Assembly: GCF_016653635.2 (NCBI RefSeq)
Contig: NZ_CP067420.1
Location: 2,887,501 to 2,951,500 of the forward strand
Direction: 5' to 3'
From: Skermanella sp. TT6
GTDB taxonomy: Bacteria > Pseudomonadota > Alphaproteobacteria > Azospirillales > Azospirillaceae
Length of the DNA stretch: 64,000 bases
Shown in pieces: positions 17,744 to 25,843 of this stretch. A program made the translations under genes and the position numbers. How positions within the stretch are numbered: position 1 is the first letter of the stretch; every line of letters begins with the position of its first letter. The notes beneath the pieces were generated by a model. It searched no databases. It worked only from the letters and a program-made list of their open reading frames with translations, and had not been told where the DNA came from.

Positions 17744-18213
17744 CGAATGTCATCAAAGATCGATCCGGACAGGCGGAGACGGCTTCCCAGCCTTGACCGT
17801 CCCGATCACTATCACGAAAGCGCGATCCCGCAACCGTCTTCGCGGCGCGGGGGCACCGCCCATGACACTCCGCCGCAGCCGGCCCGGCCCGGCCCGGTCC
17901 GAAAGGATCATTCCTCCCGTGCCGTGCCGTGGCGACGATGGCCGTCATCGTGCGAGCGGCATGCCCCGATCCGGCGGAGGGCGCGCCATCATGTGTCAAC
18001 GTCAATCCGCGGTTTCTTGTACGGGACTTGCCATGAAACCACCGGTGGGCCGAGCACTGCCTTGCGTGGAGGGGCGGCGTCCCGCCGCTCGAGGTGCGCG
18101 GGACGCGCACCCTCCCAACCAGCAAAAGAGCGATAAGGAAGCTTCACCCGCGAAGAAGTTATATCCGCCGCGACGGAAAAGGTCGTGGATCTGCATTGAA
18201 GGTACCTGGAGAC
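17744..18213. other. Non-coding stretch between cas6 and the array 1 trailer
   Basis: About 470 bases with no convincing gene. It should hold the cas6 promoter (minus strand) and the trailer of array 1. A short run of GGCCC units occurs near 17880-17895. I see no further repeat copies and no RNA gene here. Confidence 0.5.
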
Positions 18214-19315
18214 CGTCCAATCCGTTCAACAGCGGGGCGGTAGTCGCGAGCTGCACGGCAACGAGAAGGCCATCGTCATCAGCCTGATCACGGGTTTCAA
18301 TCCCCTCATCAGCGGGGCGGTAGTCGCGAGTATACCGACACCGAAACCACCTCCCCGCCGATGTCCTGGTTTCAATCCCCTCATCAGCGGGGCGGTAGTC
18401 GCGAGGGAGCTGGAGCGTACCCTGTTCCGCCTCAAGGCCGAGGTTTCAATCCCCTCATCAGCGGGGCGGTAGTCGCGAGGCCTGCGTCCGCGCCGCGCGC
18501 CTGCATACGGGCCTGGCGCGGGTTTCAATCCCCTCATCAGCGGGGCGGTAGTCGCGAGCCTGACCCCGATCACCACGGGCGGCGATCCTCGCGCGGTCGT
18601 TTCAATCCCCTCATCAGCGGGGCGGTAGTCGCGAGGCATGCCGGCCGAATCGGTCCCTGCCCCGGCGGCGCCCATGTTTCAATCCCCTCATCAGCGGGGG
18701 CGGTAGTCGCGAGGTCCCCGCCCGATCATCCCTTCGCCGGAAGCTGTCGCCACCGTTTCAATCCCCTCATCAGCGGGGCGGTAGTCGCGAGTACCCCGCT
18801 GCTGTCTAGGGCCGATTGGGCGCCCATCCGTTTCAATCCCCTCATCAGCGGGGCGGTAGTCGCGAGGTGTCCTACGCCCCCTTCAACGACGAAGCGGCGG
18901 CCCGTTTCAATCCCCTCATCAGCGGGGCGGTAGTCGCGAGGTGCAGGTCGGCTATCGCCTCGTCGGTGCGGTGGTCAACCGTTTCAATCCCCTCATCAGC
19001 GGGGCGGTAGTCGCGAGGCCTATCAGGATCCGGAAACGGGCGAAAAGTTGCCGTTTCAATCCCCTCATCAGCGGGGCGGTAGTCGCGAGAACGCCGTGCG
19101 AGAAGCCATGTGCCGCGTGCCTCGCTCTGGTTTCAATCCCCTCATCAGCGGGGCGGTAGTCGCGAGACGCCTCGGTCGGCGCCATCGCCGCTGAAGCGCC
19201 TCGTTTCAATCCCCCCATCAGCGGGGCGGTAGTCGCGAGGCCATGGTTGGCGATATGCCCGCGGAGTCGGTCCCTGCCGTTTCAATCCCCTCATCAGCGG
19301 GGCGGTAGTCGCGAG
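18214..19315 (-). CRISPR. CRISPR array 1, 15 repeats, read leftward
   Basis: Repeats are 37 bp, shown on the plus strand as starting GTTTCAATCCCCTCATC and ending GGCGGTAGTCGCGAG. There are 15 copies, starting at 18214, 18294, 18369, 18443, 18522, 18599, 18676, 18755, 18830, 18904, 18981, 19053, 19130, 19203 and 19279, with 14 spacers of 35-43 bp. The copy at 18214 is degenerate (about six mismatches), which marks the trailer end. The copy at 18676 has one extra G (38 bp) and the copy at 19203 has one T-to-C change. Three features set the direction: the minus strand ends in ATTGAAAC, the degenerate repeat is at the left, and a conserved leader is at the right. crRNAs are therefore made from the minus strand. 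Confidence 0.97.
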
Positions 19316-19526
19316 AGAGACCCCTCGAAACTCTTTGCAGATCAGGCGTTTACCACGCAGAAAATCGTAACCTCCTTCACCGCCGGCCGTGAGCGAGCCT
19401 GAGCGGCCAGGCCATGAACCGAAAATATCAACAGATTCAAAGATCCAGCCACGATCGTAACCTCGGCGGAAAAACGGCTTGTCCGGAGGTTACGTCCGGG
19501 CCGCCCGCCGACCGATCTCCGTTACC
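19316..19526 (-). promoter_or_regulatory. Leader of CRISPR array 1
   Basis: The 211 bases between array 1 and the cas2 stop match the DNA at the same side of array 2. Shared blocks include AAAATATCAACAGA-TCAAAGATCC and three copies of one motif: ATCGTAACCTC at 19364 and 19454, and its inverse GAGGTTACG at 19486. The block is expected to contain the array promoter and the docking site for new spacers. Leader identity is inferred from conservation and position. Confidence 0.8.
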
Positions 19527-19898
19527 CTACAGGATGAGGTAGGTTTGGTGAACCGGTTTTTCCACCGTGGCACCCAGGTCCACCCGGCGGCTGTCGCAGG
19601 AGGCGCAGACCGGGTAGATGTTGACGCTGTCGTGCTTGGCGTCCATCAATCGGCCGAGCTGACGGATCATCACGGCGAGATGCTGTTTCTCCAGCACCAC
19701 TTCGAAGACGCTCTTCTGGACCCGGACGCCCCAGCCTTCCAGGCATTCGGCGACCCGGGCCCGGCGGCGGTCATGGATGATGTCGTAACAGACGATATAG
19801 CGGCTCACCGGCTGTTTTCCTCTGAGCGGGATGTCGAAGCCGAGAGCCTCGTCCCAGGGGTCTTCCCAGTATTCGTCGTCCGGCTCGTTCCACAGCAT
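19527..19898 (-). CDS. cas2: CRISPR adaptation protein Cas2
   Basis: Partner of Cas1 in spacer acquisition, with a ferredoxin-like fold. It has 123 residues from ATG 19898. The core starts at SRYIVCYDIIHDRRRAR, with the conserved Asp of YDI. It continues through GWGVRVQKSVFEVVL and the C-terminal strand VEKPVHQTYLIL. About 30 acidic residues precede the core (PDDEYWEDPWDEAL); a GTG start at the core (about 19808) is an alternative. It lies 20 bases after the cas1 stop and directly before the leader of array 1. Confidence 0.85.
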   Translation of the reverse strand: MLWNEPDDEYWEDPWDEALGFDIPLRGKQPVSRYIVCYDIIHDRRRARVAECLEGWGVRVQKSVFEVVLEKQHLAVMIRQLGRLMDAKHDSVNIYPVCASCDSRRVDLGATVEKPVHQTYLIL

Positions 19899-19918
19899 CG
19901 CGCCGTCCCCGCTCCCGG

Positions 19919-20966
19919 CTACCCGCCGAAGCGGTAGGGGCGATAGGTTTCGCCGCCGCGCAGGTCGGCGACCATCCGGTCCACCTGCCGCTGGACCAGA
20001 CGATGCACGTCGAGCCGCTGGTCGGCGCCGACGCCGACCTCGCGCAGCGGCCGGGCGAGATGGGTCTCCCACTCCTCCAGGAACAGGCGGCGCCCTTCGA
20101 CCGTCAGCTTGACGCCGCCGGGCCGTTCGGGGTCTTCCTCGAAATGATCGGGGCGGACCTTGCGCAGGTTGCACAGGCGCAGCACCAGCCGATCGACCAC
20201 CGGGTGACGCAGTTCCTCCAGCAGATCCAGCGCCAGCGACGGCCGGCCGGGCCGCAGTTCGTGGAAGAAGCCGAGGCAGGGATCGGCGCCCCGGGCTTCC
20301 AGCAGGCCGGCGATGCGGTTGGACAGCAGCACGTAGCCGAACGAGAGGAGCGAGTTGGCGGGGTCCGGCGGCGGTCTCCTGGCCCGGGCGGCGAACCGGA
20401 TGTCCGCCCGGAAAGCGGAGGACAGCCCGCCGAAATAATGCCGGGCGCCGGTGCCCTCGATGCCCAGCAACTGGCCGGCATCGACGCAGTCGGCGACTTT
20501 CGACTCGCTGTCGGCCAGCGCCTGCATGGCGGCGGTCAGTTCGTCCGAAGCGTAGTTGGACCGGGCGCCCCGGAGCACCTGGGAGGCGTTGGCCAGCTTC
20601 GCCGCCACCGCGGCCCTGGCCCGGACAAGCCGCTCGACCGGGTCATGGTGGACCCGATACTGGTGCAGGCGGAGGTCGGCGGTGCGGGACTCGGGAGGAA
20701 CCACCCGGGCGGGCGGCGAGGTTGCCCCCGGAGTCGAGCAGCGCCACCGCGACCCGGTTGGCGGCGCACAGGCGCATGGCGTTGGCGGTCATATGGGTGG
20801 TGCCCAGCAATACCACCGCCTCCAGCCGGTGCGGCTCGATCGCGGCCAGCTTGCGCCGGCGCCGCGGTGCATCGTCCTGGTCGGGCTCCTCCTCCGCCCA
20901 GACGGTCAGCGTGCCGCCCTCGAAGCGGACGACCGAGCCCGGCTGCGTGACATACAGGACGGTCAC
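19919..20966 (-). pseudogene. cas1: cas1 interrupted by a one-base frameshift
   Basis: Cas1 integrates new spacers. The N-terminal part reads from GTG 20966 (overlapping the upstream stop in a GTGA) to about residue 86, ending [11 protein letters not shown]. The C-terminal part continues in another frame from [17 protein letters not shown] and reaches the stop at 19919. Joining them needs removal of one base in the run CCCGGG near 20704-20709. The C-terminal part keeps the catalytic glutamate region ([13 protein letters not shown]) and the His/Asp regions [12 protein letters not shown] and ELRHPVVDR. Either the gene is dead, or this is a base-calling error in a G run. The identity as cas1 is firm; its functional state is open. 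Confidence 0.85.
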
Positions 20967-22339
20967 GGCGCCGCCGTCTCCCCGACCCTGGGTTCCCGGG
21001 ATTGGTAAGGCACCCGGGACGCCATTGCCATCCAGCCCGGCGCCTCGTCGGGGAACGTGTCGCGGAGGAAGGCTTCCAGCTTGTCGAAATGACCCGCCAG
21101 GATTGCGGCGTCGCGCGGGCCGGTCGCCTGGAAGCCGTGGATCAGAAGGCTGGTGTTGCGCGCCTTGACGCTCTCCTCGTTGCCGAAAACATGCAACATC
21201 TCGCCGGCCGGCACTTTCAAGTGACGCAGGAACAATACAGCCGCCTCACGCGCGAACGAAAGGTGTCGTGCGGCTCCGTCCTCGGGCTTGCGCCTGCTCT
21301 CCGTGATCGCATTCATACCCTTTTTCTTTTTCGCGAACTTGGCGACTTCCGGATCCTCCGGGTCCATGAATTCGGTATCGTGGCCGCGGGCGAACAGGTG
21401 CGCCTGGCCGAGCAGTTCGGTGCAGCGGTAGACGCGAAGGGAGGCGTCCTCGAACTGCTCCTGGGCGATGCGCCGGCGGCCGTTGGCGATCAGTTCGGCG
21501 GTCAGGCGACCGACATGCCGCGCGAAAGCCGGCATGTCCCCGTCCCGCAGTTCCTTCTCTCGTGCCTTTTCGACGGCGGCCAGGGAGCGGAGCCATCCGG
21601 CGGCTTCCTCATCGACGTCGAAGCCTTCCCATCCCGGCGGCAGGACGGCCGACCCGGCGGCCGGAGCGCGGGCGGCGGCGGTGCCGAAATCCAGGCGGTC
21701 CCAGGCTCCGTAAAACCCGGCCAGCGCCAGGATGCCGGCGAACCACGGCCGCATTCCCTCGGGCACCGCGTCCGGGGAGGCGGCCGGGTCTTCGATCAGC
21801 GTCGCCACCCCGGCGAAGCTGCCGTTCCGGAACAGCCTGAGTGCCGCGTCCAGCTTGCGCCGGGCGGTGACGTGGAGCGTCCGGGCGTTCACCACGTCCT
21901 CGGTGCCGGCGCGGATGTTGCCCTGGTTCGCCTTGTCCCGCTCCCCCGTGATGTAGCGCAGGACCGGGATCTCGTGGCGGACCGCCGCCATCGCCAGGGC
22001 GGCGCTCATCGCCTTGGTGCCGCGCGTGATGTCGGCGACGCAGCGGTCGGCGGGGATGCCGGCGCCCAGCACGGCGGCGATCTCCCTGTCGAAGTGGTCG
22101 AAGCAGGCGTCGGGGTTGTCCTCCTGCCGGGCCGCCGGGAGCGGCGCGATGCGGATCGGAACGTCGGGGTAACGCCGCGCCAGTTCCTCCGCGTGCACCC
22201 GCGTCTCCAGCGACGGCAGCAGGACGGCGGCGTGCCAGGCGTCGGTCGTCAGCGACATGCCGAGCGGGGTGTACAGCGTCTCCTCCAGCTTGGCGGGATT
22301 GCCCGTGCCGATGCTCATGAAGATCACGCGATGGTCCAT
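20963..22339 (-). CDS. CARF-HEPN CRISPR ancillary RNase (TIGR02710/Csm6-like)
   Basis: Predicted cyclic-oligoadenylate-activated RNase of the type III response. It has 458 residues. The N-terminal CARF domain (about 1-160) starts [17 protein letters not shown] and carries the motif [19 protein letters not shown]. The C-terminal HEPN domain (about 270-420) has the catalytic motif RNTSLLIHG, where Arg394 and His401 form R-x6-H. When Cas10 detects target RNA and makes cyclic oligoadenylate, CARF binding should switch on RNA cutting by HEPN. It sits in the cas operon, 45 bases after cmr6-cmr1, and its stop overlaps the cas1 start. The assignment is from motifs; the ligand size is unknown. Confidence 0.8.
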   Translation of the reverse strand: MDHRVIFMSIGTGNPAKLEETLYTPLGMSLTTDAWHAAVLLPSLETRVHAEELARRYPDVPIRIAPLPAARQEDNPDACFDHFDREIAAVLGAGIPADRCVADITRGTKAMSAALAMAAVRHEIPVLRYITGERDKANQGNIRAGTEDVVNARTLHVTARRKLDAALRLFRNGSFAGVATLIEDPAASPDAVPEGMRPWFAGILALAGFYGAWDRLDFGTAAARAPAAGSAVLPPGWEGFDVDEEAAGWLRSLAAVEKAREKELRDGDMPAFARHVGRLTAELIANGRRRIAQEQFEDASLRVYRCTELLGQAHLFARGHDTEFMDPEDPEVAKFAKKKKGMNAITESRRKPEDGAARHLSFAREAAVLFLRHLKVPAGEMLHVFGNEESVKARNTSLLIHGFQATGPRDAAILAGHFDKLEAFLRDTFPDEAPGWMAMASRVPYQSREPRVGETAAP

Positions 22340-22384
22340 GGGATGGGGCTTTCGGAATCTTGAGGTTGATCACGCGATCGCCCG

Positions 22385-24454
22385 TCAGTCGACGAGCTTC
22401 ACTCGGGACACGGGCTTGAAATCCGTGTCGCCGTCCGAGAACCGGATACGGTAGTCATTGCCGACGCGGCCGAGCACCGTCACGGGCTCGCCGTCCAGCA
22501 GAGCCCGGCGCGGGAATTCGGCCGCCGCCGGCCCGGCGGGGCGCCGCGGCCCTGCATTGCCCGGCCCGCTGCCCGACGCCTCGCCGAATTCCCGGTCCAG
22601 GCGAGCCAGGAATTCCTTCAGCATCGCCGTGCTGTTCCGGCGGTCCGGCAGCCGCTCGGCGGGGAAGCCGATGAACCGCAGTACCGGTACACCATCGACC
22701 GTGCGGCCGAAGTGCAGGTGATAGGGTGCCGCGTGCCTTTTCAGCCTGGTTGCGAATGGGATACGGTTTCGCGGCAGGCCGAGCGCGATGCGCTTCTGCT
22801 TAGGCACCTGGTCCTTGGCGAGTTGCTGAAGCACGGTGCCGGCGCGGTCGATGACCGTTTCCCATCGGTCCGATTTCGCCAGCCGCCATTCGGCGATCAG
22901 GCCGGCGGCGGATGCCTCGTGCAGGTCGGGGGCGTCCACCGGCCGGGGTTCACCTGCTCCGCTCCGGCGGACAAGGGCGAGACAGTCGGCGACGGACCCA
23001 ATGCCGGGAACCGCGATGTCGGCGAAGCCGCCGAAGCCTTTCCTGGACTTGGCACCGACTCCGCCATACCGGGCGAGCAGCCACAGCGCCGCCTGGGCAT
23101 GGTCCAGGGCATCCGCCGGCGCCGGGCCGAGCTTGCCGGTGGGCCGTGCAGTCAGCGTGACCATCCAGGCATTCCCGGGCGGCGACTGGTAACGCTGACG
23201 CGGCTTGCCGGTGGGCTCGTCCATGCCGTAGGATGCGTACCAGAGACCTTGGACCGTCTTGTTGTCCTTCGGCTTGGTCAGGCCCGTGGAGGAGCGCTTC
23301 TTGTCATAGGGGATGGACGCCGCGGGCTGCCCGGTCGGCTCCACCGTCAGCCGCACCGCGCCGGCGCGCCGGGTATCGCCCCAGATCAGCGCTTCCAACT
23401 CCTTCAGGTCCGCCAGCGGAAGATGGCCGGCGAAGAGGGTGCGCCACCACCAGCGCAGCAAGCCGCGCAGGGAGGCCGGCCTCAGCTCGCAGTCCGCTTG
23501 CCCTTGAGCGGCACCGGCGAAGAAGCCAGGCGCCACGAGGGTGAGGGTGAAGCTGCGGGAGATTCCCGCCGCCTCTGGCGCCGCCGGCACGGCGCCCCGG
23601 ACCGGCCGGAAGGCACCATAACCCGCGTTGGTCTTGGCACCGGCGCCCCGATGGCACAGGGCCGCCAGCAGCCATTGCATCGCCTGCTCCGCCAGGACGG
23701 CGTCGCCGGCGGCACGAGGCGATACCGCGATCTCGAAGGTCTCGCCCGACGGGACCGACAGGAAGGAGACGGGCTTGGGTTCGAACCAGTCGCCGGGCGG
23801 TTCCTTGCCCTGGTAGTAGCCGTCATGATGGTTGGTGACGATGTCGCGGACCAGCTTGGGCCAGACGGTCGGCCATGCGTCATGGAACACCACCGAGCCG
23901 ACCGCGCCGGACCCGTCGACGGAAGCCTCGACTTCGGCCTGCCCTTCGGCTTCGGGTTCTTCGGCAAGCCGGCGGCCGGCCTTGCGCGGACCGGTGCCGA
24001 AGACCTGGTCGATCCTCGCCTGGGCCGCCTTGGCATCCCCTTGGGACGGCATCCAGACGGTTTCCGCCCAGGCCCGGGCCATGCCTTTCAAGCCGCTGCC
24101 CGGCAGATGGACGAAGCCGTAGAGCGGGTGCAGGCAGATCCCCGCGTTCTCCAGCGCCGAGGCGCGCGACAGGTGCAGGGTCAGCGGCCCGGCGGTGCGG
24201 ACCTCGGTGATGACGGCTCCGAGATCCGCCAACATCATCGCCCGGCGCCGGCCGCGCAGGGTCGCCAGGAGCGCCGGGTCGCCGTCAGCCTCGCAGACAA
24301 GGTCGAGAACGGGCCTCTGGTTCTCCTTCTGGGTGCCGCCGGCGCTGAACTTGTCCAGTTGCAGGCCGGGATGGCAACGCGCCGCCGGGATCCTGGACAG
24401 GAGGGCCGGCAGGCCGAGAGAGACGAAGGGGCCGGAGCCGAGTTCAGGCGGCAT
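22385..24454 (-). CDS. Fused Cmr6-Cmr1 RAMP protein with SH3-like tail
   Basis: One 689-residue protein holds two Cmr complex subunits that are normally separate. Residues 1-297 are Cmr6: FVHLPGSGLKGMARAWAE and the glycine loop GAGAKTNAGYGAF at 270-282. Residues 298-640 are Cmr1: TLTLVAPGFFAG, ELRPASLRGLLRWWWRTL, and a second glycine loop GVGAKSRKGFGGF, then the Cmr1-like C-terminus PYHLHFGRTVDG. Cmr6 and Cmr1 sit next to each other at the 3' end of the crRNA in the Cmr complex, so the fusion makes structural sense. The last 40 residues (GEPVTVLGRVGNDYRIRFSD) look like a small SH3/Tudor-type barrel. The start overlaps cmr5 by 11 bases. Confidence 0.85.
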   Translation of the reverse strand: MPPELGSGPFVSLGLPALLSRIPAARCHPGLQLDKFSAGGTQKENQRPVLDLVCEADGDPALLATLRGRRRAMMLADLGAVITEVRTAGPLTLHLSRASALENAGICLHPLYGFVHLPGSGLKGMARAWAETVWMPSQGDAKAAQARIDQVFGTGPRKAGRRLAEEPEAEGQAEVEASVDGSGAVGSVVFHDAWPTVWPKLVRDIVTNHHDGYYQGKEPPGDWFEPKPVSFLSVPSGETFEIAVSPRAAGDAVLAEQAMQWLLAALCHRGAGAKTNAGYGAFRPVRGAVPAAPEAAGISRSFTLTLVAPGFFAGAAQGQADCELRPASLRGLLRWWWRTLFAGHLPLADLKELEALIWGDTRRAGAVRLTVEPTGQPAASIPYDKKRSSTGLTKPKDNKTVQGLWYASYGMDEPTGKPRQRYQSPPGNAWMVTLTARPTGKLGPAPADALDHAQAALWLLARYGGVGAKSRKGFGGFADIAVPGIGSVADCLALVRRSGAGEPRPVDAPDLHEASAAGLIAEWRLAKSDRWETVIDRAGTVLQQLAKDQVPKQKRIALGLPRNRIPFATRLKRHAAPYHLHFGRTVDGVPVLRFIGFPAERLPDRRNSTAMLKEFLARLDREFGEASGSGPGNAGPRRPAGPAAAEFPRRALLDGEPVTVLGRVGNDYRIRFSDGDTDFKPVSRVKLVD

Positions 24455-24962
24455 CTTCGTCGCTCCCGCGCAGCCCCTCCGCCTCGGCGAAGCGGTTCAG
24501 CCACAGGAGATACGACATGGTCTCCGCCGTCGCCCGCTTGAGGAAGGCGGAGTCCCGCGATGTGATCTCCTGGATCAGCGCATGGGGATCGTCACCCGCG
24601 CTGGTCGTGCGAAGCTCGCGTTGGTCAAGCACCCAGCAGTTCAGCGTCTCCAGCAACGCGACCAAGCCGGGCTTGGCGTTCTTCGCGTCGCGAGCCTTCG
24701 CCTTGGCCGCGACGAAGGCCAACGCTTGGCCCAGCCCGGCGGCACGGATCCGCATGGGCAGCTTCTTCGCGTGGCCGGCGAAATCTCCGGCCGCCTTGGC
24801 ATCCGGGCTCTTGCCCATTTCCTGCACGGCGTTCCAGGCATGGGCGGCCCGGCGCTGGTCCAGGGACTGTTCCAGGGATTTGCGTCGCGGAGGCTCCTGC
24901 CGTCCGGCCGGCGGCGCCTGGGACGGGTTCCGGGCGTCACGGCCCTTGTTGGTCGGCTTCAT
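24444..24962 (-). CDS. cmr5: Type III-B small subunit Cmr5
   Basis: Small alpha-helical subunit that forms the inner filament of the Cmr complex along target RNA. It has 172 residues. The N-terminal 35 residues are basic and probably disordered. The helical core starts LEQSLDQRRAAHAWNAVQEM, the usual Cmr5 opening, and ends SYLLWLNRFAEAEGL. ATG 24962 overlaps the cmr4 stop in an ATGA, so it is translationally coupled. The assignment rests on this motif and on position between cmr4 and cmr6. Confidence 0.85.
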   Translation of the reverse strand: MKPTNKGRDARNPSQAPPAGRQEPPRRKSLEQSLDQRRAAHAWNAVQEMGKSPDAKAAGDFAGHAKKLPMRIRAAGLGQALAFVAAKAKARDAKNAKPGLVALLETLNCWVLDQRELRTTSAGDDPHALIQEITSRDSAFLKRATAETMSYLLWLNRFAEAEGLRGSDEDAA

Positions 24963-25843
24963 GCCCGGACCTCCCGCCCTTGCAGGCGCAAGGCGCACAG
25001 TCCCCGACCGATGGTCTCGTCTCCGTCGATCTGCACGATCCGAGGGGAGCGGCCGGCAAGCCAGGCCATCACCTCCGCGGCGGTCATCCGCAGTTTCTCG
25101 TTCCGGCTGCCCTCGGCCAGGGCCAGGGCATAGAACAGGGTCTCGGTCGGCAGGACCTCCTGGTAGAACAGCGCCCCTCTCCTGACCGTCTTCGTCTCGG
25201 CGTCCAACCCGATGCGGGCGGTGACCTCGGTGGCGTAGCGGGCAAAATGTGTGAAATCATCGTCCGACAGGATCGCCAGATAGCCGCGCATCCGTTCCCG
25301 CACCGCAGCGTCATCGGTGACGCGCGCCGCCAGCGCCGCCGCCCAGTCCCCCGGATCGCCGGCGCGCCGGAAGTCGAACTCCTCCAGGATCGCCGTCTCG
25401 CCGTCCACCGTCAGGTTGCCGGCCGCGCACAGGACGGTGTGGTCGGCGACCGTCGGAACGCCGGGCAGTTCCGCCGCGCACCCGGCCAGCGCCGCGTCGC
25501 GCCGGAAGCGATGCAGCACCGCCGGGCACGTCACCCAGGCGAACACACCCTTGATCGACCGGACCGGAAAGGCTAGAAGGCGCGCGTCGGTCAGGGCGAG
25601 GGCGCCGCCATGCTTGTCGGCTTCGGCCGTTTCCGGACCGAAGACGGAATACCAATCCTGCCGAGGTTCCTCGGCCGGCCTGGTGGCGGCGCGCAGCACA
25701 CCCTTGAGGGACGAACCGGGGATCACCGGCCAATCGGTATGACGCTCGCGCTGCACCGGCAGGTCTATGGCGTCGAGCGCCGCGCCCGAGCCGGGATGCA
25801 ATCCGGACAGGGCATGTAGAAACAGAAGCGATCCCTCAGGCAT
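24959..25843 (-). CDS. cmr4: Type III-B backbone and target-RNA nuclease Cmr4
   Basis: Cas7-family subunit that forms the backbone of the Cmr complex and cuts bound target RNA at six-base steps. It has 294 residues. The segment DAIDLPVQRERHTDWPVIPG contains Asp27, at the place of the catalytic Asp26 of the Pyrococcus furiosus protein. PGSSLKGVLR is the conserved glycine-rich RAMP region, and FPVRSIKGVFAWVTCP is the family's second signature. RNA cutting by the complex should therefore be intact. It overlaps cmr3 by 8 bases. Confidence 0.9.
   Translation of the reverse strand: MPEGSLLFLHALSGLHPGSGAALDAIDLPVQRERHTDWPVIPGSSLKGVLRAATRPAEEPRQDWYSVFGPETAEADKHGGALALTDARLLAFPVRSIKGVFAWVTCPAVLHRFRRDAALAGCAAELPGVPTVADHTVLCAAGNLTVDGETAILEEFDFRRAGDPGDWAAALAARVTDDAAVRERMRGYLAILSDDDFTHFARYATEVTARIGLDAETKTVRRGALFYQEVLPTETLFYALALAEGSRNEKLRMTAAEVMAWLAGRSPRIVQIDGDETIGRGLCALRLQGREVRA

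Noticed and set aside
17880-17895. Short GGCCC tandem run as a functional repeat
   Set aside because: Only three to four units in a GC-rich stretch; no other copies or context.
18361-19218. Open frames across CRISPR array 1 on both strands
   Set aside because: They encode repeated FQSPHQRGGSRE-like or ATTAPLMRGLKP units that are just translated repeats.
19919-20966. Programmed frameshifting as the explanation for cas1
   Set aside because: No slippery heptamer of a known type or downstream pseudoknot is apparent; mutation or sequencing error is simpler.
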